A stretch of DNA of 64,000 nt from Enoplolaimus lenunculus (Eukaryota; Nematoda; Enoplea; Enoplida; Thoracostomopsidae): assembly GCA_030248215.1 (NCBI GenBank), contig JASANG010003380.1:237501-301500 (forward strand), given 5' to 3'. Made by a program: the position numbers and the translations under genes. Below, in pieces: positions 1-10,746 of this stretch. The notes beneath the pieces are model-generated. The model was not told the DNA's origin, searched no databases, and worked only from the letters and a program-made list of their open reading frames with translations. Numbering within the stretch: position 1 is the stretch's first letter; the number at the start of each line of letters is the position of its first letter.

Positions 1-987
1 TGTATATGCAGCAAAATTATTTGGTGAACGGCTCAATATGGGTACTGTCCAACTTAGAATTACCAAAACCTAAGGCAAAATGTTTAGCCAAGCCTTTGAA
101 TCTTTAATCGGGAAAGTGTAACAAAAGCCCTGAGCGCCGCTAAAGAATGCCATGTAGTAACAGTTTTTTATGTCCCACTTAAAGGACGGAAATGCTCTCG
201 TGATCCTGATTGAACATTTTTCGTCTTCTCTTACACGTTTGAGCTGACTTCACTTGTTGTTTTTCCTCCCACTTCTTTGGTTGAATGTCAGAGATCTGTA
301 ACGTTTTGGTGCAATTCTACTTTTTATGCTGATATAAATAACCTTTACCTCGAGTTGTAGAAACCATTAATGGTGAATATGGTAGATTTATTTATGTTTA
401 TTTATTATACACGTTTGTTGAGGAAAGTAGCGTGGAATTACGCGAGTGATCGTGTTAAGGGATGTTGATTTCAAACTTTTACAATATCATGCCGGTCACC
501 AGGTGCCGGTTGACGGGTAGCAGTCACCTGGTGCACGCTTGAAATGTCGAAGTTGTATTATGTTTTTCCTCAGTCCACAACAGAATGTTCGCGACCGTTT
601 ATCCAGTGCCTAAATGCCAGCTGTTGTCTTAGGTTTTTTGAACCCAAAACGTGTGTCGATTGGTTCTTGATCTCAATATATATACATCTATATATATTAT
701 ATATAATATATATGTATATATACGTATTATACGTACGTATATATTTATATATATTTATATATGGCTATATGGGGTCATACTATCGCGTTCAAATGTGTCG
801 GAGATAGCATATACTAGTTTAGATCAAGTTTATAAGAATGAGGTTCGTTAGTCTCCGGGTATTTGGATGGTAGTCCAGGATGGGCTAAAAACTGTGGTAG
901 AGCCAGAATATTTGGGTAGAGGTGAGCAAGGTGTGTCCAGTGATGAAAAATTTCATTAAGTCACAGCAGCGGAAAATATCCCTATAG
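1..987. other. Gene-free AT-rich stretch
   Basis: I see no coding exon here on either strand. A TA-rich low-complexity tract runs from about 678 to 770, and the small open frames across it are products of that tract. A short inverted motif built on CACCAGGTGCCGG lies near 496-535. The stretch is either intergenic or part of a very long intron of the SGSM gene, whose 5' exons were not found. Confidence 0.5.
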
Positions 988-1395
988 CAGGGTGCAACCG
1001 AAATTACAATTTACCGGAACCGTAACCGGAATTTGAAAAAATACCGGAAACAGAACCGGAACCGGAAAATGAAAAATACATGCCGCCGAAAAATTAATTT
1101 TAATTTTTTTTGTAATATTATTGGTGAAATAACTCTAGTTGGAGATAGGTATTTACTGTATGTGCTGTATTTTAGATTTTCATAATCCACGGAAGCGAAA
1201 TCTACAGACGATGGTTTGTTTTAGGCGATTGTCAAGGTTTATATACTATACTAATGAAATCTATATTTTTATCGTCATTTTTATTAAAATATCTTAATTT
1301 TCACCGACCAAATTTTAATACCAGAATTTTGTAGAAAAATTACCGGAACCGGAAGATAAATAAAATGCCGGAACCGGAATTCCGGTTGCACCCTG
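988..1395. mobile_element. hAT-like MITE with CCGGAA arms, copy 1
   Basis: The element runs from CAGGGTGCAACCG to its inverted partner CGGTTGCACCCTG. Both arms are degenerate iterations of CCGGAA or GGTTCC, and the core is AT-rich. The same core (near GGTGAAATAA, CTAGTTGGAGATA and CATAATCCACGGAAGCGAAA) recurs in the copies at 1421, 22841 and 49921, so this is a dispersed non-autonomous DNA transposon. No target duplication is obvious at this copy. The hAT assignment rests on sister copies with 8-bp duplications. Confidence 0.75.
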
Positions 1396-1420
1396 TCTGT
1401 TTATATACATATATGTATAC

Positions 1421-1805
1421 CAGGGTGCAACCGGAATTCCGGTTCCGGTTCCGGCATTTTTTCACCTTCCGGTTCCGGTAAATTTTTACCGGATGTAAAA
1501 ATTCCGGTGTTATAATTTGGCCGTTTTCTTAACTTTGCTAATTTTTAAGAATCTCTTTTGAAAGCCACTTGTACTCCGAATACAAGCCATTGATTGTGGA
1601 TTTCAATTCAGTCGATGATGAAAATCTTAAATACAACAAATAAAATACATACCTATGTTCGACTAAGGTTATTTCACAAATAATAGAGCAAAAAATAAGA
1701 TTAAAATGAAATTTTTGGTGAAATGCATTTTTCACTTTCCGGTTCCGGTAAAATTTTCAAATTCCGGTTCCTGTTCCGGTAAATTGTAATTCCGGTTGCA
1801 CCCTG
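1421..1805. mobile_element. hAT-like MITE with CCGGAA arms, copy 2 (inverted to copy 1)
   Basis: It starts CAGGGTGCAACCGGAATTCC and ends with GGAATTACAATTTACC reversed into GGTTGCACCCTG. It lies in the opposite orientation to copy 1, only 25 bp away, so the two form a large inverted pair. GTATAC stands directly on both sides (1415-1420 and 1806-1811). This may be the remnant of a target duplication or just the TA-rich target. No protein is encoded. Confidence 0.75.
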
Positions 1806-2248
1806 GTATACATATTTATTTATTTATTTATTTATTTATTTATATATATATACCACGTTCGAGTAAGGGGATCAGTGTTCCTCTGTAGCTTAGGTTAAAT
1901 ATGAAAACCTACTTTTCTGCTAGCAATAAAACATTGAAAAGAAGACGTTTGTAGAAAATTTCGGCTTGTGAACCACGAAAAATCGAAGTATTAATAATAA
2001 GCATTACGTATATTTTCGCAATTCAGTTTTAGGTTTTCTAAAACGTTTACTTAAACCGAAGCCTAAAGTTAAAATATTGTGCCTAAATCCGTCGCCATAT
2101 TCTTAAGTAAGCTGCCTCGCTTCTTGTATGATACTTTTGCTGCGCGGGGGTTGATCTCACTGGATTGGCGGCTCGGATGCCATAGCAGCCGCGGCCGTGC
2201 AGACGAACCATGAATGACGTCGTAGTTTGTTTTGTGTTTCGTTTGATA

Positions 2249-2304
<56 letters not shown>

Positions 2305-2404
2305 CGGAACAACCAAAATAAAAATATACCAAAAGGAAAAGGAAAATTTAAAAATTAGAAGAAAAGGAAAAAGAAAAAAAAAATATATATATATATACTA
2401 TATA

Positions 2405-2455
<51 letters not shown>

Positions 2456-2469
2456 TTATATATATATAT
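1806..2469. other. TA microsatellites around a CpG-rich patch
   Basis: TTTA and TA repeats flank the stretch (about 1815-1850, 2240-2305 and 2383-2475). Between them, 2135-2225 is strikingly rich in CG. On the minus strand this patch holds a short ATG-led segment followed by a GTGAGA donor-like site near 2160, and it also contains TGACGTC, a CRE/ATF-like word. It could be a first exon with a promoter for a leftward gene, but no downstream exons were recognised, so this is only a suggestion. Confidence 0.3.
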
Positions 2470-2693
2470 ATTTAGATTTTCGTCGTCGACTGAAGTGAAA
2501 TCCACCATCATTGGCTTATATTTGGAAGAACAAGGGGCTTTCCAAAAGAGATTATAAAAAAAAAAAAAAAAGAAAAAAAGGACAAATATATAACGCGGAA
2601 TTTTTAAATCCGGTAAAGATTTACCGGAACCGGAACCGGAAGGTGAAAAAATGCCGGAACCGGAACCGGAACCGGAATTCCGGTTGCACCCTG
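2470..2693. mobile_element. hAT-like MITE with CCGGAA arms, truncated copy 3
   Basis: Only the core and the right arm remain, ending GGAATTCCGGTTGCACCCTG. The left side runs into a TA microsatellite at about 2470. The core matches copy 2 (GATTTTCGTCGTCGACTGAA against GATTTTCATCATCGACTGAA in reverse reading). An A-rich run of about 15 near 2556 is internal. Confidence 0.65.
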
Positions 2694-3926
2694 ATATATA
2701 TATATATTATACACCCATAGGTTTAAGCTATTTTATGATTTTTGTTGTGACGTTAAAAATAAGTTTCAGAATGACACACGATTAGTAGGTATTTATTATG
2801 CGTTTTTTGTGGCGAAATAATAGAGGACACTGTACTTTTTAAAACGAAACTTAGCAGGGGTTTGTTGATCAACTTTTATTGTGAATAATGTGCACGCAAA
2901 ATATTAATGCCCTCAAGTGCTTGAAAATCGGCATTTTACGGGCAATACGGAAAATGGGGACACTGGTCGATATGAAGCTTGAAAAATGTGTGTTTTACAA
3001 CATATGTTTTTTTGTTTATTTATGCAAATTCTACAATATCATGCGTACACCAGGTGACTTTTGAGTGTGGTAGTGTGATGGACACTGACGCTTTTTTGTG
3101 GCTTCAGTGCGTTGTATATCTGCAGTAAGTGTTGAAAGCGTCCAGTACAGCATCAATACGAAGGCACATCGTCTTCGAATCGGGGTTTATTTAAACTAAT
3201 TCACATATTTCAGCTGCCGGGAGCATTGTCCTGCTATGCTATTTCAGAAGAACTAAGCTTTATGTTGGGGTTTTGTGGTGAAAAGTTGGCCGACTACTGT
3301 CTCTCGGGGGCGGATATTCGGCAGGTTTTAACTGTCCCCCAGTAGGGAAACATTTCCTTGCCCACGTCGCGAGCATACAATGAGCCTAAAACTAGCAGGA
3401 TTCTGTTGTCGCTTGTATCAGGGGGTACTGTGACAAGGTCAAAGGTATATCGTTCCATGAAATTCAGGAAGAAGTATAGTATCTAAAATGGGGGCGCAAT
3501 GCTCCTTTGTGAGTGGGGTTGACTCGTTAAAGTTGAAGTCAAGTCACCTGTGGCTGATTAAAAACACAACTTTACTCGTAGTCCTATGACGAGGGTCGGT
3601 GTGTGTTTTACGTTAACTTAACGTAAGTTCTTTTGTATATATAGGCTTATATACGAAGAAAAGCTTAATTAGATTGTACTGCTGGGTTTTAAAGGTTTTG
3701 CGATTTAGTTTGCAGTGGCGGATCTAGAAATTTGTGACGGTGGGGCGGCGGGCTGACAAAAGTTGTGGAACGCAATTTTAGGTAGGGACGTTACAATTTT
3801 ATTGTAAAAAATGAAGACGGGTGGGCGTACGTCCGTTTACCTGCGTCTGTGCATACGCTTGTGTTTATTTTGGATACGTAGCAATTGTTGCAGTATAAGC
3901 AAATATATATATTATATATTATATAT
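2694..3926. other. Unassigned stretch with one hAT-like end
   Basis: No exon with conserved protein was recognised. At about 3714 the words CAGTGGCGGATCTAG resemble a common hAT terminus, but no partner end was found. The remainder has ordinary composition with no visible tandem structure. Confidence 0.4.
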
Positions 3927-3934
3927 GTATATAA

Positions 3935-4017
3935 CAGGGTGCAACCGGAATTACAATTTACCGGAACCGGAAGGTGAAAAATGCCGGAACCGGAACCGGA
4001 ATTCCGGTTGCACCCTG
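3935..4017. mobile_element. Minimal 83-bp hAT-like MITE with perfect 8-bp target duplication
   Basis: CAGGGTGCAACCGGAATT at the left and its inverse at the right enclose only about 83 bp of CCGGAA repeats. GTATATAA stands immediately before (3927-3934) and after (4018-4025), a perfect 8-bp target-site duplication as made by hAT transposases. The family core is absent, so this is the smallest unit of the family in the window and shows that the ends are sufficient for transposition. Confidence 0.85.
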
Positions 4018-4025
4018 GTATATAA

Positions 4026-6008
4026 ATATATGTATATATATGTATATATATAATATTATATATATAGTTTTAAGATATAACAAAATTGTTGAGTTTTTTG
4101 TATTTAAAGAGTTACTGGATTTAAATTAAATTTGTACTGAAATGAAATGCGGAATCTGTTGAAGAAAATAAAGTGCTTGAATTGGGAGGTCGTTGAGAAG
4201 TAACTTTAAAGTAGTATTTTTTGTCATTTTTCGTCTAAATATTTATCGGTAATTTTGTCTTGATATCCGGTGGGGTTCAGGCACGTAGTCATTCCGGTTC
4301 ATTTGCGGATGTCTACGAACATTTGATGGTTTGTTTTTTCGTCATTTTAGCCGGAATTAGACGATAAAGGGAGACAGATGCGTACTGAGGGGGGCCCGCA
4401 ATAAAATGTTTCCGCAGCTGTATAATTTCGTGGTACGCGAAAAATTTTTTAATTCGCCATGGTAGGGGCCTCTAGGGTCGGGATAGCCGCCCCTTGGGGG
4501 TTTGTGGCGCTTCGCGCATCGGGACTGGTTTGCATCGCAAGTAGTGTAGTATATGGAGAGAATGATAGCAATACGTCAGACGGCGCCGGACGGGTGACGG
4601 ACGGCGTCGGACGTGAAGTGTAGCGCAACCCATAGAATTTCTACGTAGATAGAGTTCCTGTTTTGATTTCGTTTTCGATGACAGGTATATTCAGAATAAT
4701 AGTAGTAACTTTTCATCATCTCTAATCTCTGTATTATTGCAATTATGAGTGAAATTTGTCTGTTGTTAACAAAACACTGGGTATACAAAAAAAGTATGGG
4801 CTCTGAAAATATACAGTTCGGAATCTTATTCCGATACAGATATCAATTTTGTGGTTCGAATGCGATTCGAATGAACGCCAGTTCGGCTTTGAACCCTGGT
4901 CCCAAAGTGAAATCCTGCTCCGGAGCGACCATCACCTATACCTCCACACTTGCGGGGGGGAAACCCACCCTAAAAACGCCCCCACGCCACGCTAACAAGA
5001 TTTCAAACAAAAAATTTGAAAAATGTTTTGATCGTCACAAACGGCTCCATCCTGGAATTTTGAAGGCCTCTTTGGTTTGCTCCGGCATTGCTGGCTACGC
5101 CATTGCTAGTCTAGCCTCATAGAACTATAGTATATATACACATGAACAGTTTAACTAATTAAGCCACATTGACCATGCTTGCGGTGTGCGCACGGGACTG
5201 CGTGACATAAATGTCCTGCCTGGGGAAATAGTGAGAAAGCATTATTTATCAAAGATACTATGTATGTATCGTTTGTATTTGAAAGTAGAAAATTTTAGAT
5301 ATACCTATATTATATATTATATATAATATATATTATATATTATACGTATATGATACATTATATATTATATAAATATATAAAATATATATATGTTTTATGT
5401 ATTTATATTATATATAAAATATATTATATATTATGTATATTGTACGTATATGATACATTATATATTATATAAATATAATATATATATTCACATTAATGTA
5501 AAACGATAAGGTGATTAATAGTCGACTGGCTCGGCTCGACGGATCAGGGCTGTGCAAGTGAATCGGACTCAGAATCAGAATGGTGTTTCAGGTGAAGGCA
5601 AAAAATTGAAAGGGGAATATGTGTCTGGGTACTTATATACTGGGTTAGTGTACGCGTGGAATGAAATTTACGTGCGCGTTGCAACCTCTGGATAGTCGGT
5701 TCAAATACTATGAATTAATAACATTAGCGCATGTATTTGAAATGTGATGCTCAGAGGCAGCGTTACAGGTTGACCAGATCAAGAGTTACGGTTCGTTCTT
5801 GTTTAGTCATTCGGTTGACTACGCCATGTGCGTGACGTAATAGTGTTTGCTCTCTTGCTAAACTCCTGTTGTAGCTGATAACCAGTAATGGATATGATTA
5901 CCGCTGTTTGCAGACAGCAGGCTGATTAGAGTGTCGCAAAATAGCCGGCTTAGCAATTTGCGCTACGAAAGATATATGCTAAACAGTGCTCAAACTTAGA
6001 TGCTACAT
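4026..6008. other. Gene-free stretch with minisatellite fragment and AT-rich zone
   Basis: Positions 4572-4617 carry about two units of the 21-bp GACGGCGCCGGACGGGT repeat that is expanded at 6860-7185. Positions 5280-5490 are almost pure A and T with imperfect TATA palindromes. An open frame at 4745-5122 + has no recognisable domain, and I do not call it a gene. Confidence 0.4.
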
Positions 6009-6383
6009 CAGGGTGGCACCGAATCCACGATTTGACCGAATCCGAATCCAGTGCTAATTTGCCGAATCCGAAACCGAATCCTGCATGTTGCAAATTTCAG
6101 ATATATCTATAATTTGTTTCAGAATATCAACGCAATGCCAGCCGTATAACTTTTAATACGTTAATATATTTCGTCCCGACGTCAGTTCTGAGATTTCTCA
6201 CCTGAAATAAAAAATATTGATTTTTATAGCAAGGTATTTAAAAATTTTATTGCTTAAAAATGAAAAAACATATTGCCGAACTTTGTTGGATTCGGCTTTT
6301 GGATTCGGCTTTTTCACAACCGAATCCGAATCCGAACCTCAAATTTTTGCCGAATCCGAATCCGAACCTTTGTTGCCACCCTG
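6009..6383. mobile_element. hAT-like MITE with CCGAATC arms and perfect 8-bp target duplication
   Basis: The ends are CAGGGTGGCACCGAATCC and its near inverse TTGTTGCCACCCTG. The arms are iterations of CCGAATC or GGATTCG. TGCTACAT occurs immediately before (6001-6008) and after (6384-6391), a perfect 8-bp duplication. Open frames across 6217-6597 are only the arms read as protein. Related copies lie at 23391-23608 and 55261-55620. Confidence 0.85.
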
Positions 6384-6712
6384 TGCTACATATGTCCGGC
6401 TAACATCTGGTTCCGGGAAAAAAATTACTCTTCCGCTCCAATGGTCGGTAGTCGGTAAAATTAATGTCCAGTCGTACCATATCGTATTTATGTGTGCTTT
6501 GAAACTCAATTTATGGTACCAAAATCGTTTTAGGAACAAACTTTTTAAGAAATGTATAGTAAGTAATACTAAAGTACTTAGTATGATTAAGGTGTAGTTT
6601 TTTGTCTAAATATTGCACTTAACTATCCGGATCTAATCATTTCCGGTATTTTTTAGTTTGTATCCGGTCGCACGCTGATAGAGTTGTAAATTTACGAGCG
6701 TATAGTCACATC
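6384..6712. other. Degraded MITE arm of the CCGG type
   Basis: CCGGATCTAATCATTTCCGG and TATCCGGTCGCACGCTGATAG near 6630-6680 look like the right end of another family related to CAGCGTGCGACCGG. No clear left end or target duplication was found. Confidence 0.35.
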
Positions 6713-6859
6713 CTAAGGATGGTATAAACCAATCCAGCCATGGGTTTGTAAGAAGTACAGTCTGGTTAGAATCGTACGATACTGGTCGTACGGCGCCCAC
6801 CGTACGAAATCGTACATGAGTAATTCACGTACGATCCTTCGCCGTTCCGTGATGAACGG

Positions 6860-7185
6860 CAACGGACGGGAGACGGACGGCGCCGGACGGGTGACGGACG
6901 GCGCCGGACGGGTGACGGACTGCGCCGGACGGGTGACGGACTGCGCCGGACGGGTGACGGACTGCGCCGGACGGGTGACGGACTGCGCCGGACGGGTGAC
7001 GGACTGCGCCGGTCGGGTGACGGACTGCGCCGGTCGGGTGACGGACTGCGCCGGACGGGTGACGGACTGCGCCGGACGGGTGACGGACTGCGCCGGACGG
7101 GTGACGGACTGCACCGGACGGGTGACGGACGGTGCCGTACAGGGTGACGGACTGCGCCGTACGAGTAATGGACGGCGCCGGGCGG
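6860..7185. repeat. 21-bp minisatellite, about 15 units
   Basis: The unit is close to CTGCGCCGGACGGGTGACGGA and is repeated about fifteen times with a few substitutions (GGTCGGG variants, TGCACC). Because 21 is divisible by three, several frames stay open on both strands, giving spurious repeats such as QSVTRPA and RRSPSPV. Outside the array, palindromic GTACG words surround it (6770-6835 and 7200-7230). The array is strongly GC-rich and has strand asymmetry (G runs on +) in an otherwise AT-rich region. Confidence 0.9.
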
Positions 7186-7679
7186 CATTAATATAATTAG
7201 GTAATCTCTATAGCACAACCCGTACGTTCAATATCGGCTTGAACATAAGAAGGCGTTCGGTGCTTATATATTACAAATTATATATAGGCACTAAATAATA
7301 TGGCTCATAAAGCAAACATCACAACGATGTATAATTAAGGTTCGTTCGTTCGTTCTCGTTCAGGCAAAGCTCGTACTCTTGGCTGTCAGTGAAAGACATT
7401 CATAGACCACCGTTACGCAGCAATATTGGGTTGGTATATTGCGTAATTTGAGAGATGAAACAGAGACAAGATATTGCTGACGGACGACTAATGAAATCTA
7501 ATAAAGGAATACAATTGTCACTGGTGTGATTGTATAAATGTCAGGGGTGCTTTACGTATAATTTTTTTGATGTAGTCAAGGCTAGACTTGAATAATTGTG
7601 TTTAGTTATAATATCAAGAGTGGATAATCGCTATTTAAACAACAGTGTACAACTGGGCATATTCTGTGTAGAAAAGAAT

Positions 7680-7882
7680 GTAACCGGCACGCGGTGCGTT
7701 TTTGGCCTACCGCCCCTTTGTTTAGAGGGGGGTACAACCGGTGCGAACCATGGCAGTTTATGTACGCAGCAGCAAACATGCTTTCCTTAATAGGTTCATT
7801 TAGGGGTATTCGTGTGATAGCGTTCCCCATCTAAACAAAGGTGGGGGGTCGGGCAAAAACGCAACACCCGGTGGTGCATGTT
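7680..7882. mobile_element. Foldback element with about 45-bp arms
   Basis: GGTGCGTTTTTGGCC followed by CCCCTTTGTTTAGAGG at 7692-7730 is the inverse of CTAAACAAAGGTGGGG and GGGCAAAAACGCAACACC at 7830-7875. The intervening 100 bp has no coding signal. This is the structure of a small MITE or foldback element. I did not find a convincing target duplication. Confidence 0.5.
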
Positions 7883-8046
7883 GTTCCGTGTGGGACCCCA
7901 AGAGTTGCACCCTCGTGTCATTATCGATTCTTGGTTATATCAAACTGGATGGAATTGGACAGCTAAAGTACCGGAACCGTATAGTTAAGTGCATCTTTTG
8001 ACTAAATGTAAAACTTAATCATGCTTGGTTAGTAAGTGATTGCTTT

Positions 8047-8387
8047 CAGGGTACAACCGGATGTCTGTCTCCGGTTCCGGAAGAAAATTGGGCTCCGGCA
8101 GAATTTGGCAATTTCGATAGCGTACAACTTTTGTGTATAGTTTTACTACGTTTATTTGTTTGGTGGGTTTCGGATTATTAACTCTTGATACAGTTTTAAT
8201 GAAAAAATTGCCGAAATTTCGTCAAAAAATAAGCGTAAAACCAAACGATTTAACAACACTTTACACAATATTTTCTCAAATTAGCAAATTTGACATCTTT
8301 TCAACTGCCAAATTTTTCGCCTCACCTCTGCAAAAATTGTGTTGTTGGCATTCGGTTTCGGTATTTTTCGCATCCAGTTGCACCCTG
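8047..8387. mobile_element. hAT-like MITE, CCGG/CCGAAA arms
   Basis: It begins CAGGGTACAACCGGATG and ends with CATCCAGTTGCACCCTG, inverted ends of the same type as the CCGGAA family but more diverged. The open frames on both strands between 8133 and 8549 are non-coding shadows. The flanking 8-mers do not match, so the two ends could belong to different insertions. Confidence 0.55.
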
Positions 8388-8464
8388 GTTACTGTAATTT
8401 GTTATAGTTTTGTCGCCTACAAGGATTTGTTTTCGTATTATCTGTTTCTTGGCATACTGATTTG

Positions 8465-8889
8465 CAGAGTTCCAGCAGAATTCCGATTCCGGCTGAAATT
8501 CGGACAAACTTTGCATTCCGATTGCGACGGTGTGTGATTCCGATGCCAAAAAAATTGCGGTATTTTCGGTGACGTGTGTTTTTCCATAAAAATTATTTCA
8601 TATTTAAACTTATGTTCGACCTTAATTTAAAGCAATTAACAAGACCGAAAATGAATTGCAAAACCACACCTGATTTCAAGAATTATACTTTGCCACTAAA
8701 AACTGAACACTGAGAAAATACTGTGTAAACTGTGAAATAAAATCTATTTGGTCTTTTACGACTAAAAATTAACAAAATCATCACACACTTAAATCTAATA
8801 ATTCTGATTCCGATTCCGGTTCCGGTTCCGACGAGCAAATTCAATTCCGATGCCGATCTCAACCAAATTAAGCTCCGGTTGGAACCCTG
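8465..8889. mobile_element. hAT-like MITE, GATTCCG arms (left end unclear)
   Basis: Runs of ATTCCGATTCCGG near 8478-8520 and 8806-8835 form opposing arms. The right end reads CTCCGGTTGGAACCCTG. The left terminus is not recognisable, so the start is approximate. Its arm words (GGAATC) match the element at 29548-29699, which keeps an exact target duplication. Confidence 0.45.
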
Positions 8890-10462
8890 TTGATTTGTGT
8901 GTCTTGGAACCAAGGTTACCGCGAAATATTGGGATTTCAGTCATAAATGATAAAGTAATGGAGTTGAAGTTGAACTTTTCAATGCTAACCGACAGATAAC
9001 AGCTGGATGTCAAGTTTCTGATGAACCGAATATCCGGTTGTGTCCGGATATTAAGCGATAGAAAATTACATCATATATACATACATACATATGTATATAT
9101 ACTAAAAAGTAATTAGAATATTTGCAATATATAATACGATAAGGGCCCATATTCGCAAATATGTATAGCAACTATCATCACGCCGTTGTCATGCCAAGTC
9201 TGCGGCAATTTTATGGGTTTCAAAGCGTTGATTTTGTTTTTTCTAGTTTAAGTCGTTTGTAATGTATGTTGAATTACTTATTCAATACGTATAAGGCGTG
9301 AATTTGAAAATATATTAAACTCGTGGTGTCCAAAAATGGCTGGCGTTTCTGAGCACAAATAAGCAAGCAATGCCGCAGCGGGTGGGTGGTTTAGAGACGG
9401 TTGTCGGCCACTAACAAATAGATTTTAATAATAGACAACGATATTTAGTATTAATGGCGGCGGAGTATAATACATAGAACGCGGTATGTGTCTTTGAAAA
9501 ATGTGTTGCAAGGTTTAATGAAACAATTCTGTCGACTACGGTGTAAACAAGGGTTTGTTTTTGAGTGATTTGGGCGAATATTTGATTGGAAATGGAAATA
9601 GAAACAGAGTCAGAAAAGCAATATAAACCAAAATGAGGGTTGAAAATGTAGCGGATGTATGAGTATGTATAAATATATATGTATATGTATACCACTAATA
9701 GTGTAGTGTAGCCGGGGGGGGGGGGGTAAAGGTCTAAACCTACTCCCGTGCGATCTGTGCTCCAGTGTTTGTACAAACGTTTTCAAATGTACCACAAGAA
9801 ACCCGTTTTGAAATTACAGTAACGGAATGTAACCGTACGCCGTTTCCGTAGGGGCATGCCTAGCCTAAGCCTAAGCCTAAACGTTAGTTTCGCAATGTTT
9901 CACTCCGTCAGTCCCACTGTCTCCCGTTGCGCAAGCCTCTACACTATTGACATTGGCCAATATACACGCGGTGTTATTTTTTAAAAGATATGGATTTGAG
10001 CATGTACTATGTACAATTGAAGCCTAATTAAATCTTTAATGGCAAAACTCATTAGCTTGTGTAGAAAATATGGTACTTTTGTAGTTTCCCCCATAGTGAA
10101 AAAGTCTCCCTCCTGCCACAACAATTTTGTTTTCAGGGGGGGTGTGACGCACCTCAAGCCTCCCACACGAATATTTCGCACTAGAAACTAGTTTTAAAAC
10201 AAGAAAACGAACATATTTATGTTACAACTGAAAAAGTCCCCCCGCATTTGCGTAGTGGCGGGAGGAAACAACAAAAGTTGTGAAAACTTATGTGCCAAAA
10301 GTGCAGTTTAAAATTTTGGGTCGCGGTCGCGGGCACAGTCGAGTTTTGGGCGGCAGTAAGTCCGTGTGCCCCAAAATATGGACACTTTTTTAAAAGCTAC
10401 GCAGCTTAAACTTATACAAAATTGGGGTTTGCTGCAGTACAGTTGGCATTTTTTTATTTCAG
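8890..10462. other. Stretch before the first recognised SGSM exon
   Basis: No upstream exon of the SGSM RUN domain was recognised in any frame. A 13-base G run lies at about 9714-9726. CCTAAGCCTAAGCCTAA at about 9858-9880 is a short TTAGGC-type run. The stretch is taken as intron because the first recognised exon begins inside a codon. Confidence 0.45.
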
Positions 10463-10629
10463 TTGGGCCATGTGCACTAGAATTCTCAAAAATGAAAACA
10501 CAAGACAACTATTGGACAGATCCGCCTGCAGACGAACTGATCAAGCGGCATCAACTCGCCGGGCGTGTCGCACCGTTCGCGGCGTCTTATCATCGAAGTG
10601 CGCACAGTAGCGGCAGCAATAACAACAGC

Positions 10630-10661
<32 letters not shown>

Positions 10662-10746
10662 CGGCAACGTGAGAGCGTCGTATGATACGTTGAGAACCGC
10701 AGCTGCCGCCCCGATGTCACCGAAATCTCCGCGACCGAGTCTTCAG
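10463..10746 (+). CDS. SGSM first recognised exon with polyasparagine tract
   Basis: This exon follows the RUN domain in vertebrate homologues. It reads VGPCALEF (first residue completed by the previous exon), then [14 protein letters not shown], closely matching the family's YWTDPSADELVQRH. An AAC/AGC microsatellite at about 10619-10663 then encodes roughly fourteen Asn with one Ser. The acceptor is TTTTTTTATTTCAG and the donor GTGAGT. The Asn tract is absent from vertebrate SGSM and is probably length-variable. Confidence 0.9.

Noticed and set aside
2240-2475. Repeated Ile-Tyr open frames
   Set aside because: These are pure TA microsatellites read as protein.
4572-7185. CRISPR-like array
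   Set aside because: The repeat is a head-to-tail minisatellite with no spacers, in a eukaryotic genome.
6713-7218. Open frames reading RRSPSPV or QSVTRPA repeats, like SR-type proteins
   Set aside because: They arise from the 21-bp minisatellite, whose length is a multiple of three, so several frames on both strands are open together. No splice or start context supports a gene.
8133-9013. Frames of 60-134 codons on both strands
   Set aside because: They lie across MITE arms of GATTCCG and CCGAAA words and show no conserved protein.
1-10462. RUN-domain exons of SGSM
   Set aside because: I looked for motifs expected before VGPCALE on the plus strand and found none, so the 5' exons are assumed to lie outside the window.
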